Positions 10,453-22,190 of a DNA stretch of 64,000 nt are shown here, piece by piece. The position numbers and the translations under genes were made by a program. Within the stretch, counting starts at the first letter, position 1. Each line of letters begins with the position of its first letter. Below the pieces are notes generated by a model. The model was given only the letters and a program-made list of their open reading frames with translations, had not been told where the DNA came from and ran no database searches. The DNA comes from Papaver somniferum (Eukaryota; Streptophyta; Magnoliopsida; Ranunculales; Papaveraceae): positions 7,664,088 through 7,728,087 of the forward strand of contig NC_039362.1 of the NCBI RefSeq assembly GCF_003573695.1, in the 5' to 3' direction.

Positions 10453-11631
10453 TGTTTGTGGGTGAAAACCGTTTCTGCTGATTTTGGTATTTTTGGGTGT
10501 GTGGGTGAGAAAAGAATCTAAACCTTAAATAATGTACTACACGAGAGTACTTTTGATTCGAGAGATCAATTTGTACAATCCTGTCCTAAACCAAGAAATG
10601 GTCGTTTCAGGTTTGTTTCGGTCACAAAGTGAAGAAAAGGGGTTGGTCTTAGGGAGGGAAGCAAAGAGAGTGTTGAGACAAGAATAGTTGATTCTGAAGG
10701 TGTGGTTGTTTATGACTTGTATCTGAAAGTAGAACTGGCGAGCCGAATGAAAAGCTACCAGGTGATTTCTAAATACTCTGTTGTTGCCGACCAAAAATCC
10801 TTTGGTGGAAATAGGTGAGACCTATTTATACAAGTCATAGTGAAACGTACCCTGGTCTCGTAGGAAGTGGAAACGATTGAGTGGTGGAAGAAAAGAGTAA
10901 CGTGTAACTGTCAGACGTTATGCTTCCATAATGAGGGAAGTGAATTCGTGTAACCGCCAGCCATTACGCTTCCATGATGAAGGAAATGGATTGTTTACAC
11001 CGTTACTTTTCACCACCACTAATTATCCCACTTCATGACACTTTTTTGTAACTGGCACATTGCACGTCGCACGTTGTAAACCGCCAGACCAATACCCTGA
11101 TGAGCATCCCCCAGTTTATGACATATTTTGATGTCTCGAGTGTTTTCATGGAAAACATGTAGCACTTTGCCACGTGTGGCAAGTTAAAATTGAGATGCTT
11201 GCCGCAGGAAAATAGTATGTGATGCTAGGCTCGATTTGGCTAGTCGCCTAAAAATTTTCGCGAGCTTACCGGTTTGGTGGAAAACTTCGATGGCCGAGAT
11301 CGCATCTTATGAATAAGGGTAGCCGTTGATTGTGGATACCTTGTGTTGGCGCCTGACAATGGCGTAGTGACATTGCGGCATGACTTGTGCATGACAGTGG
11401 CACGATGGTGCAAGTGGCGCCTGGCGTAGCCATGGTCGCTGGGTTTAGGTGGTTGATCGCCTAAGAGTTGCCACACCATCAGTTTGGTGGCAAACTTGGA
11501 TGGCTGAGATTGCATCTCATGAAGAAGGATGGCCATTAATTATGGCCACATATTGTTGTATAGCTAAGTGACGTCAGCCACATGCTAATGACATGATAGT
11601 AGCGTAGCCATGGCATAGAGTCATGCCAATG
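10453..11631 (-). repeat. T1 3' LTR, outer part
   Basis: Begins TGTTTGTGGGTGAAAA in plus reading (the LTR's 3' end). Matches T1 5' LTR 43593-44750. Interrupted by T3 at the target CAATG (11627-11631). Confidence 0.85.
10823..10830 (-). promoter_or_regulatory. TATA box of T1 3' LTR
   Basis: TATAAATA on the minus strand within TGTATAAATAGG. It recurs at the same LTR position in all five LTRs of this group in the window (30181, 38320, 43963, 53651), which supports it as the U3 promoter. About 370 bases then remain to the LTR end. Confidence 0.65.
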
Positions 11632-12128
11632 TGTTGATGGTGGATTTTCAACAAAGGTCAAAACCATAAAATCATGATACTGCATGTTTCTGATACGGCT
11701 TCAGGCATGCGACGATTCATATTTTACGAAGCCACGATGAATATGTCTTTCGAAAAGCCTCCACTAGCTGAGTGCTCGATCCCTGGCATTTCATTGTGAC
11801 CTCTACGTAGAATAATAGAATTGGGCGGTTCTCCGTAGATTGAGAGCAGCAACGCATTCAGGACGTCGGTGACACTCACTGTTCCCTGACTACATGAGAG
11901 CGACTCACCTCTATATAGAAGAACGATTTGGGCAGTTCTTCGTCAGATTGAGAGCAACAACGCCTTCAGAGCAGTGACACTCACTGATCCTGACTATGTA
12001 GAGAGACGTGTATAGACTCGGGTGTTCTCCGTAGTGTCTGGGAGCACCCTTAGGATTAGCCGTCTCCTGACTATGCACATAGATTAATTCTGCTGTGACA
12101 TTCACCATTGAATTCCTAGAATAATCTA

Positions 12129-12525
12129 TTATTGCTCCTATTCCATGGTTGAATCCACGACCTGATCTCATAGAATGGAAATAAAAATTGCTCCTATTCC
12201 ATGGTCGAATCCACGGCCTGATCCCATAGAATGGCAATAACAATTGCTCCTATTCCATGGTCGAATCCACGGCCTGATCCCATGGAATGGCAATAGCAGT
12301 TGCTCTGATTCCATGATCGAATCAACGACTTGATCTCATGAAATGGCAACAACAATTTATCTCATTACTTCGATTTCATGATCGAATTCACTGTTAATCT
12401 CATGAAATGGTAATATATAATTTTATTACTCTGATTTAATGGTTGAATCCACGATCCCAAGGAATGGTAATACCTATTTTATTATTCCGAATTCATGGTC
12501 GAATCCAAAGTTGATCCTATGAATT
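12129..12525 (+). repeat. 57-base hairpin-forming tandem repeat in T3 5' LTR
   Basis: About seven decaying units. The clearest carry arms ATTCCATGG and CCATGGAAT around a centre with GTCGAATCCACGGCCTGAT, so each unit can fold on itself. Later units keep the arms only partly (TTTCATGATC / CTCATGAAAT). The same array is at 22686-23085 in the 3' LTR. Confidence 0.7.
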
Positions 12526-12789
12526 GATAATAAATAATTACTTATTTTATTGTCTCATTTCATGAATTATGTTACACTGAATTTCATGGATTAGAAATAA
12601 ATACTCAACAACCGGGCATCTGAATCATCACTGAGTAAGCCCCACAAAAATGGTGTAAGTGTACTCGACAATGATGCACGATTGAGCACCTGGATGCACG
12701 AACGAGCATCCAAAAACATGAATACATGAGGAATCCTACAAAAACAGGAGAAAAACAACAAATATTAATAAAATAATAAGGGAGCGTCC

Positions 12790-13480
12790 AAGGACGGGCC
12801 CACCGGCCGGCCGGCCATGCCCTAGCCGTGGCCGGTCCCCATGCTCCCTCCACTATTTTTCCCTATTTTTGTTTCATGAACTCATGAAAACTCCTTGATT
12901 TTAGCAACTTTCCTTGTTTTTGCAAAATTTATGAATTATCCATAACTTCATGGATTCATGAAAAATAATAATATTATAAAATAAGAAAAGGTGTGCGGGA
13001 CCGGGCAACATGGCCGGCTGGCCATACCCTAGCCGTGGTCGGTCCCACACCTTACAATCCTTAGCCTATTATAATAATCATTCCCCAATTTTATGAAACT
13101 CCTGGGTTTCAACAAAATTCATGGATTCTCCATAACTTCATGGATTCATGAAATAATATTATCAAAAAGGAAAAGGAGTGCGGGACCGGGCAACATAGCC
13201 GGCCGGCCATGCCCAAGCCGTGGCTGGCCCCACACCTCACAATCCCTACCTTTTTATAATTATTATTCCCTAAACTCATGAAGCTCCTCCGTTTCAGCAA
13301 AAACCCATGGATTCTCCATAACATCATGGATTCATCAAAAATAATATTATAAAATAGGGAAAGGAGTGCGGGACCGGGCAACATAGCCGGCCGGCCATGC
13401 CCTAGCTGTGGCCGGCCCCACACCCTGCAATCCCTAGTCTTTTATAATTATTACTTTCCTAAAATTCATGAAACTCCTTG
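12790..13480 (+). repeat. about 190-base tandem repeat with GGCCGGCCGGCC core
   Basis: Four units near 12795, 13005, 13195 and 13387. Each has GTGCGGGACCGGGCAACA, then a CCGGCCGGCC core, GCCGTGGCCGG, and an AT-rich half with TTCATGGATTCATGAA palindromes. Counterpart at 23330-23960. Its long open frames are products of the repeat, not genes. Confidence 0.7.
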
Positions 13481-14369
13481 GTTTGAGCAAAAATCATGAT
13501 TTTTTCATAACTTCTCGAATATTGCTCAAATCATGAAAATTCAAAAGCCAACATGGTCACACGACCACATAGCCTCTCACGGCAATTTTGGATGTTAATA
13601 TACTCTTATTTTAATATTTACAAAATATTGATCAATTGAGCATACATGCTCATTCCATCAAAAATCAATAATTTCAGTCAAGATGAAACTCTTCTGAAAA
13701 TTCACAATGTTGCTCAAACGCACATCAGAAAATGCTGAAACTCTCAGTAAGGAGACACGGACACCACGGCAACACGTGCATGCCTTCTTGATCGACTAGA
13801 GTCATCTCTAGAGCTTGCACAAAGCCGGTCCCACACGTTTTCATAATTCTGACCTAATTTGCTCAATTGCTCATATTGGGCCCAAATTCTCTCCAACCAA
13901 CCTGGGGTTTGCTCAAACGACCAACAGCTGGTCCCGTGATCACCAAGATCCGGCCCCATGCCCTCTTGGTTGGTCTCTTATCTTTCATACTTAGGTTTTA
14001 TCACCTAATGCTGAACCCAGCAATATTTCAATAAATGATGAATCCGACACTTAATCATCATTCCTTCACCAACTCTCCAAATGAGAACCCTGGTACACGC
14101 TCACTCGAGCAATTGAGCATAACATGGACGTCCATAGTCTCATGTGGTCGGTTCTCCTTTGTTCATGACCTATTTTCAGCAATTCGTCAACTAATGAGCA
14201 ATTCATCAAAATTAGGGTTTTCGAACAAAAGCTCAGCAAATATTTATTCTGAGCAAGTTCAAACACTAAATAAATTTATGTAGATCCACGGGGATTAATT
14301 ATATATATCTGGTAATCTACCAATATTTTTATATTTTATTGGGTCACGTCACCAATAAATATTTCGTCG

Positions 14370-14735
14370 AATTGAGAAACTTTGCTCAGTCGCTCAAATA
14401 TTGATTCAGCTATCAATATTTAATAAATTGTTAGTGATTTGTCGAATTGAGCAACACTCGCTCAATTACACGTCAAATTATCAACATTCGTTAAATTTGT
14501 CGAATCGAACAATACTTGCTCAATTGCACGTCAAATTATCAATTTATCAGTAATTTGTCTAATTGAGCAATACTTGCTCAATTGCACGTCAAATTCTCAA
14601 TATTCAGTAAGTCGTCGAATTGAGCAATACTTGCTCAGTTGCTCGAATATTGACCCAACTATCAATATTCAGTAATTTATCAATATTTCGTCGAATCGAG
14701 CAATGCTTGCTCAGTTGCTCGAATAATCCATATAT
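14370..14735 (+). repeat. TTGAGCAA...TTGCTCAA hairpin array in T3 5' LTR
   Basis: About six units spaced 55-75 bases. The best units read TTGAGCAATACTTGCTCAA, a perfect 8-base inverted repeat with a 3-base loop, followed by TTGCACGTCAAATT. Both LTRs have it (second copy 24895-25260). GAGCAA/TTGCTC half-sites are also scattered through 13500-14900. Confidence 0.75.
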
Positions 14736-15614
14736 ATTCAGTAACTCATCAATATTCAAGAACTCGTTGAATTTACAATATCTGCTCAGACGAGCAACAT
14801 TAACATTCATGAATCGTTGAGCATTTGTCAAACATGCTCTATTCAACAAAACTTAGACTCATTGTCTAATCTGAGCACCTAAATACACGTCTGTCACACA
14901 GACTCCGCGATTCGTGAGACATCCATCACGTCAAATTGGGGGATAACAAATAGGGTTTTGGTCTGGCGGCCTACAGTACGTGGATTCATCCAAGACGAGA
15001 AATGTGCGTAAGTTGTGTCAACGGTTGAAGGAGTTAGCAAAGTAATGGGTGCACGATCCGTCAAGTCTCCACACGGCGTGGAACTGACTTTACCATGATC
15101 TCCCATTTGCCCACTCTTCCACTCATGAAACTGTCACACTTACAGGGATCAAGGTGTTCACAACTCTGACAGTACAAATAAGTCTATGAATCCATGATTG
15201 AGGATGACAACGAATGATCGCTAGCTATGAGAAATCGTCCAAACAGAATTTCTCGAGTAACTACTCTCAAGAATTCATCAATCCATCGAAACTTATTCGA
15301 ACTCAAAAGTTCACCAATTTTTGCAGAAACCTTCAACACATCCATAATCCTTGATCATCACTGATCCCGCACAATTCTCAGCTTCCCTCCTACAGATCAA
15401 CCCATCTCCATTTTTGCGACCGAATTGACTCTGGAACGGCCATTGTCTTGGTTTAGGCCGGAGTCCTACAGATTGATCTCTGGAATCTAAGAACCCCCTT
15501 TGCAGCGGTGCATCTGTGTGAGGTTAAGCAGTTCGCCTAGTTGAGGAGTCTCGACAGCACGCTCGACTCTTCACTTTCCCCAAAAAACCAGCGACTCGTT
15601 TTTCCCCATCTACA

Positions 15615-15636
15615 GATTGGAGACCACAGTGGGAGA
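15615..15636 (+). promoter_or_regulatory. T3 primer-binding-site region
   Basis: GATTGGAGACCACAGTGGGA follows the LTR directly. T2 has ATTGGCCACCACAGTGGGAG and T1 a decayed form. The shared CCACAGTGGGAGAT tail marks the PBS position. I cannot assign the priming tRNA with confidence. Confidence 0.55.
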
Positions 15637-15671
15637 TTAATCTCTCGGTTGCAATCTCACATTTTCATAAA

Positions 15672-17460
15672 ATGGTTGATCTTAGGTCAGGTTCCGTTAC
15701 CAATCCTAACACAAACAACGCCATCACTAACAACAACGGTGGTACTCCAAAAACTATTCCTGCTTCGAACAACGACAGCGCTGGTGATATCACTCCTCCT
15801 CAAACCAACACGGGAAAGCATCCTCTCTTTGGATGACATCCCAAGGAAGTCAGAGAAAATCCGCCCACCATAGATGATCTCATGAAGATCCAGTAAGTTC
15901 TCGCCAAAAATAAAATTGACACAGATGCAACACAGAAAGAGCTGTGCAATTATCACAAAACTTTCACTGACAAGATGTCAGAGAAAACTCAGGAGAAGAT
16001 AACCCACCAATAAAGGAACCTGCAGGCTTCATCACTCGTGAGGACCCGGAACGCTTCATGGAGGATCGAGGAAAAGACAAAGCATCATATGTTCATCGTC
16101 ATCAACCTCCTTACCCTGCTGCTACGCAAAGAATTCCTTCCCTGAAGGGCTACACTTCCCCAATGTTCACACTATACAACGGAACGGGGAACGCTCGAGA
16201 ATACATCTCTCGATCCCTGGAGGCACTATGAGAGCATGAACACAACGGAATGATCCCAATCTACAGAGCCTTGCTGGAGAATCTGCGATTCCATGACTTT
16301 CTCAGAACTTCATGAAGCATCCAAGCAATCAGCAACTACCTCGTATGCTTTACTGGAAAGAGAAAGACCTAGACTGAGAACCTCGTGATACTCAACGTCT
16401 CTTCAACAGACAATACAACCTCTAAACTTCCATGAACATTGTTGTTGAAGGAAGCAAAAGGAGAACCGATGCATCATAGTATAAGCATACTTCTCCAATG
16501 TCTCGGGATCCTTCGGAAGCGCAAATAAAGGATAACCGATCCTGAAATGCACAAACCTCAACCCTGCATCAACAAAAGAGGAAATGATCAGAAAGACTCA
16601 AACTTCCCTCTTCTCATTGAAGAAGTGATCGAGTTACTGGAAATCTGGGTTCAAGATGGTGCAATCAAATTTTCGTTCATCGGGAGAGAGCCAACTGGAG
16701 AATCCCAGGTACTGTTGCCTTCATAGATTCATCAATCATTCAACAAGTAGCTACAATATTTTGAAGCACATCTTCAAAGAGAAGGTTGATCGACAATACC
16801 TTTGACTGGGGACTGAAGGAGTACGCATGAACCTCTCCCAATCAAGACATGCACTCTCTCTGAACAACCTATCAAATAGGCAGTTCAATCCTTGGTCGAA
16901 CATATATGCTCTATATTTCAAAGGCACAAAGGAAATGCACGTTCACAACACTGAATTACATTGTGTCAGACGTCTGTCCATCCCGGAAATACTCATCGAA
17001 CCTTCATCCATGGGCAAGAAGATGCAAGACTGGGGACTGCTTACCACAGTTCATCTAAGAGGAAATGAATTCATAAGAATGATTGATCGATGCTAACACC
17101 GCCACCAACATCATTCCACTTAAAACCCTCAGACGCATCCGCAGGCATCATTCGAAGAGAAGCTACTCATGATCCCATCTCAATCAGAAACCATGAAGGA
17201 ACGCTCAGAGATACTTGTGGCTACATCACTCTCAAAGTGAACATAAGTTCAACAAATCAAATTTTGCATAATCAAGAAGATCCATGATATAACATGGTCT
17301 TTAGACGAACGTGAATCCACGCTGAAAACATGGCTACTGATAAAGCGCCTTTAGTTGCACATCTCTCCAACAAAGAAAGTTCTGATCCAGAAGATTTGGT
17401 GAACATTCCATTATCAGAGCACTTAGAGGAATTTCAAACTTTGACGAAGTTGAAGTAAGA
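15672..17460 (+). pseudogene. T3 gag pseudogene, capsid core deleted
   Basis: Starts MVDLRSGSVTNPNTNN, matching the gag starts of T1 (MIELRSGS) and T2 (MVELRSGS). Further matching blocks follow through many stops and frame changes: FITREDPERFMED, HRHQPPYPAATQRIPSLKGY, FTLYNGTGNAREYISR, then EHEHN joined directly to GMIPIYRALLENLRF. The roughly 110 residues that lie between those two blocks in T1 and T2, the core of the retrotransposon gag (capsid) domain, are missing. Later blocks are LLIEEVIELLEIWVQDGAI, DWGLLTTVHLRG and GYITLKVNIS. It cannot produce functional Gag. Confidence 0.75.
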
Positions 17461-20400
17461 ACCTGCAAAAGATGCATAGACATTCATCAAGAGGTTCTTC
17501 ACTCAGGCAAGTCTCATTCCATGTTTATGTCATTTATTTCCTCACATGCTATCTAGCATGTGGACTCAATTCTGCTAGCAACTCTGCAAGACGTTATGAG
17601 TGGTAGCTTCACCGCATTAGTGTTTTACCAAGTGGTTGAACCTGACACTGCTTAGAACTGAGCATCTCACAGTGACGTTCACCACTGAGAAATGACAGAA
17701 GCATGGCAAAAAACACTTTGGTAATTTCTCCGTAGACTTGCAGGAATGTCCACGCCACAAAATCAGAAATCTGCACAAGTGTTGAACAGAAGATACACGG
17801 GCCAAGACGATCAAGCCTAAGACGTTCGACGCTTCAACGCTCAAGCATCCAAGAATTCTTCAAATCGTACTCCCAATCAAAGAGTACACCCTTTTCATTA
17901 GTGCCTATGGCTTCAGCACAAATATCTCGACGATGACACGCTGATTCAACACCAACACGATCAATCGATAAGCCTTCACTATCCCATGATAAGACTTCTG
18001 AAGCACATGCAACATCATTTATCAATGGATGCTACAAACTCCTTCAACTCTGCTAAGAGAATGAGGGATGTACTGGGGACTTTATTTTATTGAAAATATC
18101 AGTTCATTATATTTCAATAAATGTTATCCACATAACAAGCCATTGCATCATGATGTGATTCCATGAAACGTCATCAACGAAACCTCTCTACATCACAAGC
18201 CCCTGCACGACTTGGGAACTTCCTCGCTTCACCAATCATATCCAAAATGAAGACTGTTATTGTTATCTACCACGCAACAACATCGATTCCATGATGAAGC
18301 TACTTCACAGTAAAGTCATATCAGGAGAATTTAGATTGAAATCCTAATACACCTTCATCTTAGGAATGCTCAACTCACCAATCAGTTCATGCATATAAAG
18401 GAGGAGCAAAGACTATATCGATAATCTAGCCTTTTCGGTCTTTGAAACAACTCCAGCCATAGTATCGACATCAACAAGGATACGTGGAGGAACTCCATTC
18501 ATAGTCTCAGCATCAACAAGAACATCTGGAGAAAATTCAGTCGTGATCTCAGCATCAACAACGGTCTCAGGAACAACATCCTCATGACAGGGCTTCATTA
18601 ACTAACCATTCTCTGAAGTGTTACACATGAAGAGGACTTCTCCAAGAACTAATGATTCATATCAAGATGTGTAGACATGATAACATGTTCACATGAAAGT
18701 CTTCCCAAAGATTACACGACAGGCGGGCACAATCCCGAGTCTTCTACAAGATGTTCTCATCGCCTCCACAAAAGAGATACAACACATTTCAGGCCATGGG
18801 TTTACAAAAACGTACCAATGGTTGAGGAATGGGACAAAAAGGGCGCATCAATCGGACATACGATCTGAAAGATATGGCCTTTACCGTCAAGTCTATGAAA
18901 TCTGAAATTTTTTACGGGATTACAAATTACACATGTGCACGCTTCTCTGGCTGACCTCTACAACTCCAAATTGAGTAATTCTTTTATCATGTGATAACTC
19001 AGTCTCTTAGCTTCAAAACTTGGGATCAAGCATCGAATTCCGACGTCGTATGAGGTTCCTACAGCTTGAAGAGCATACAACATGCAAGCAGAAATTCTTA
19101 GACGGGATTCATAACTTCCACAGTCGATCGGTGTCCACCGGGTCATTCCACTAAGTCCTTCATCAAGGTACCTCCAACTTCGACCACCTAGGTCTTTAAA
19201 TTAATTTTTCTACCTGGGTCCTCTATCTAGGTCTCGCCAGAAGAAGAGAAAACGAAAAGAGAGATTTAACAAAATACTGGGGACTGACGGTCCATTGATC
19301 ATGGCGATAAGTCTTACAGTCCAAGAATCGTGAAACCAGACTCTCATGTGCTGATCATTAATCATAAGAGGAGTGCTTCCACCACGACATGCAATCATGG
19401 TCGCATCACTCCCTCTTGAGAGCAACCTCAGTTATGGTCCTGTGACCAGGGTTTCAGAAGTGATGTTTCCACGGTTGACAGAAACAAGAAATGGTACTGC
19501 AAGCACCAGGATCATGTATCAACCAAGAGTTTAAGATTTCAAATTAATTAATGACATTGAAATTCTTCATCAAGCGTCCAAGACACAAGCAAATGTTCAA
19601 AAATCAGAAAGTAGGCGTTTTACAGCAACCCTGTCTGAAGTGGTTTTACACTTCCCTGTACAAAGTGACGAGCTGGGAGCAATTGGTGAATAATATAAGG
19701 ATGGTTCATATACCATTCTATTCGTATGGATGTCCTCTACAACATATCCTAAATTCAAAGAAATTGGAGAAACTAGCAAGGAGATGTGGCCAAAACATTG
19801 GACCACATACAATCTGAAAAAGTTCTGAAGGTCTCCTGGAAGTTTACTGTTTAGTCTTTTTTTGGCCCTAAACATCCTAAAACCTCAAAAAGCTTCTGTG
19901 CTAAATCTTGGAAATTTTCTGGGCTAGAAGATACACATGCAGACCGCGAAATTCCGACTTCGGACGAAGATTCTACAATGTTTTACTAAAAGGCTGAAGT
20001 CTAAAATTTTCTGGTGACGTATTTCAGCAAAATTACTCGTATACTCACATGGATTCTCATTCATTAATTCACAAATAAGCAATTTCATACTTCTGTGAAG
20101 AAATTACAAGAGATATACTTACTAGGGGAGTCTCTAAATCATTTGAAGGCTCGGCAATGCCGGAATCTCCATTGGCAACGCCGCTATCTCCATTCGGTTC
20201 GGAATTTCGGGAATTCTCCATATTCCCATGTCCCAAAGAAGAGCACGCTTCATCAACATGCTGCTTATCTACAATGATTTCTTCCTGGATTCATCAACAA
20301 CAATTATTATTATTTCATTCAAGGAGATGCCACGATCACCTGCACGAAAAAGATACTTACATCGACTTCTTCATCAGTGCTGGGTTCATGAATTGTTTGC

Positions 20401-22173
20401 CTGGGAACAAGTTGAAGACCGTCAATCGATGGAGAAAAAGTATGAAAAGAAATAACAAACCTTGGTCTCGTGATCCTAATTTCACGGGAAAAGTCATGAC
20501 ACAAGGAGCGCTAACAACTCACCAAAAAAACGGCTGGGGACTGCACGTCATTTGCTAACATCCTGTAGTCCTTACTTCTGAGTTCTCCGCTCCCGTAGAC
20601 TTTCTTCCATTTCCGTGGAGTCTACATTGATCCGGGATCTCACTATACAATCATCCTGTGGTAAAGCTAATGAAATAACCAGGAGTACAACTCAGTATGA
20701 AGGATCTCTCACCATCACTCAGAGGTCTCAGAAGTACCATTTCTTAAAGTTACATCCGTAGAGATGTCATCTCTGGAAACACCATCTTTGGAAGTATCAT
20801 CATGGGAGTCAGTCATTCCTGCAAAGTGGATACTTCAGCACATCGTTCATACAAAGCGAAAGATTCGACAAAACGATGAATCATGGAATAAAGGTGCTCA
20901 CAACAGCGTCTACAAAAATGGTAACCATCCAACTCTTACCTATTTACAATTTCGCTAGATGTAGTGATTACAATCTCGAGAATTTGTTCGCTCCTTCAAA
21001 CCTGCAAAACGAACAAAATTCGATTTTCGTAAAACTGTGAACACTTCACGAAACTTCTATCATGTGAACAATTCACATTATTTTCACTCTGTGAGCCACT
21101 CCCACTAGGTGAACATTTCTTGGTTTTTATGCATACACTGACAAATCACAAAATCCAAACAAACAACATTTTATCAAAAAATTGTTTACCTCTAACAATT
21201 GCTGAAAATCAAAATTTTGATTTTACATAAATTTTTACTGTGTGAACATTCACTGATTTTTCAAAAATTGGACAGGCGTTCATTCTACAAATGTGAAAAC
21301 TCACATACAGACATTATTCCACCATGTATAATTGTCTACTATCAACAGTTGTTCAAAATCGAAACATTGATTTTACAAAAATATATTTTAATGTGAAACT
21401 CATATAAGTTTGAAAAATGATATATTTTTGCTCCCTCGTGCGAGCATTCGTCTATGAAACGAGGGTCTTTTATACTTTTGTAAAGGTCCACATATTCCAA
21501 ACAAATTTTATCGTGAGGTGCAGGTCTTTTCAAAAATTCCTCTAACTCTAAGGATCATTATTTATTACTTTTACTATGAACGAACCTACGTTCCTAAAAG
21601 TATTTGTGAAAGTCCATGCTTTGAAAATAAATTTTAGTTTTCATGAAACTTCATGAACAAAATTTTTTTTACTGTAACTAGACCATGTCTACTCAAGAAT
21701 TCATGTATCTCTTTCATATTAGGTATTATTGCTCGTTTCTTAAACTAATGAACGAACGTGCATATGTTTTCTAAAAACAAATTTTCATGAAACTTACGCA
21801 TACATGCATACATGGAGTTTTATCATGAACAACTGAACTTTAAAAAAAAAACAAATTTAGGGTTTCTTACCTTTTATATCAATTTCATTTCCAAAACTTA
21901 GTAAAACACTTGGGTTTCCTCTTTTGGGATCGGGCCCGAAAATCCTAAACTGACCAAAACTAGGCTTTAAACTGACCAAATCAGCAGCACTTCACCTCTC
22001 CACGTCCACAAAATAACACACTATCAGGGTCCTCACCCGAACATTTTCTCGTACATGACACCATTGGAGCAAATCGAGAATTCTGAAACTTCCTTTGTAG
22101 ATTGAGTTCGACCACGATCTCATCGACTGAATATCACCATCTAATGCTTACCGCGGAACATGATTGTCCCTCA
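17461..22173 (+). other. T3 interior without recognised coding domains
   Basis: About 4.7 kb where pol would lie in an autonomous element. No RT, RNase H or integrase motif seen. It holds CTGGGGACT words at 18073, 19277 and 20534 resembling the element's own PPT, and T- and A-rich stretches at 21000-21900. A minus-strand frame at 18413-18598, rich in VDAET-type repeats, may be a remnant of the antisense ORF seen in T1 and T2; this is weak. Confidence 0.5.
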
Positions 22174-22190
22174 CTAAGCAGGGGACTTAA
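22174..22190 (+). promoter_or_regulatory. T3 polypurine tract
   Basis: CTAAGCAGGGGACTTAA directly before TGTTCATGG of the 3' LTR. The same word precedes the 3' LTRs of T1 (27440-27424) and, with one change, T2 (33021-33005). Confidence 0.75.

Larger units (their letters stand above)
11632..15614 (+). repeat. T3 5' LTR
   Basis: Runs from TGTTGATGGTGGATTTTC to CCCCATCTACA. It consists largely of tandem arrays: a roughly 105-base repeat at 11800-12060, a 57-base hairpin repeat at 12129-12525, a roughly 190-base repeat at 12790-13480 and a 55-70-base hairpin repeat at 14370-14735. All recur in the 3' LTR. Confidence 0.9.

Noticed and set aside
13109..13423. 104-codon minus-strand ORF with internal duplication, repeated at 23637-23951
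   Set aside because: It spans the 190-base LTR array of T3; the duplicated peptide is the repeat unit, and there is no start context or known domain.
20157..20558. 133-codon plus-strand ORF in the T3 interior
   Set aside because: No recognisable domain, overlapping open frames on both strands, and no counterpart in T1 or T2.
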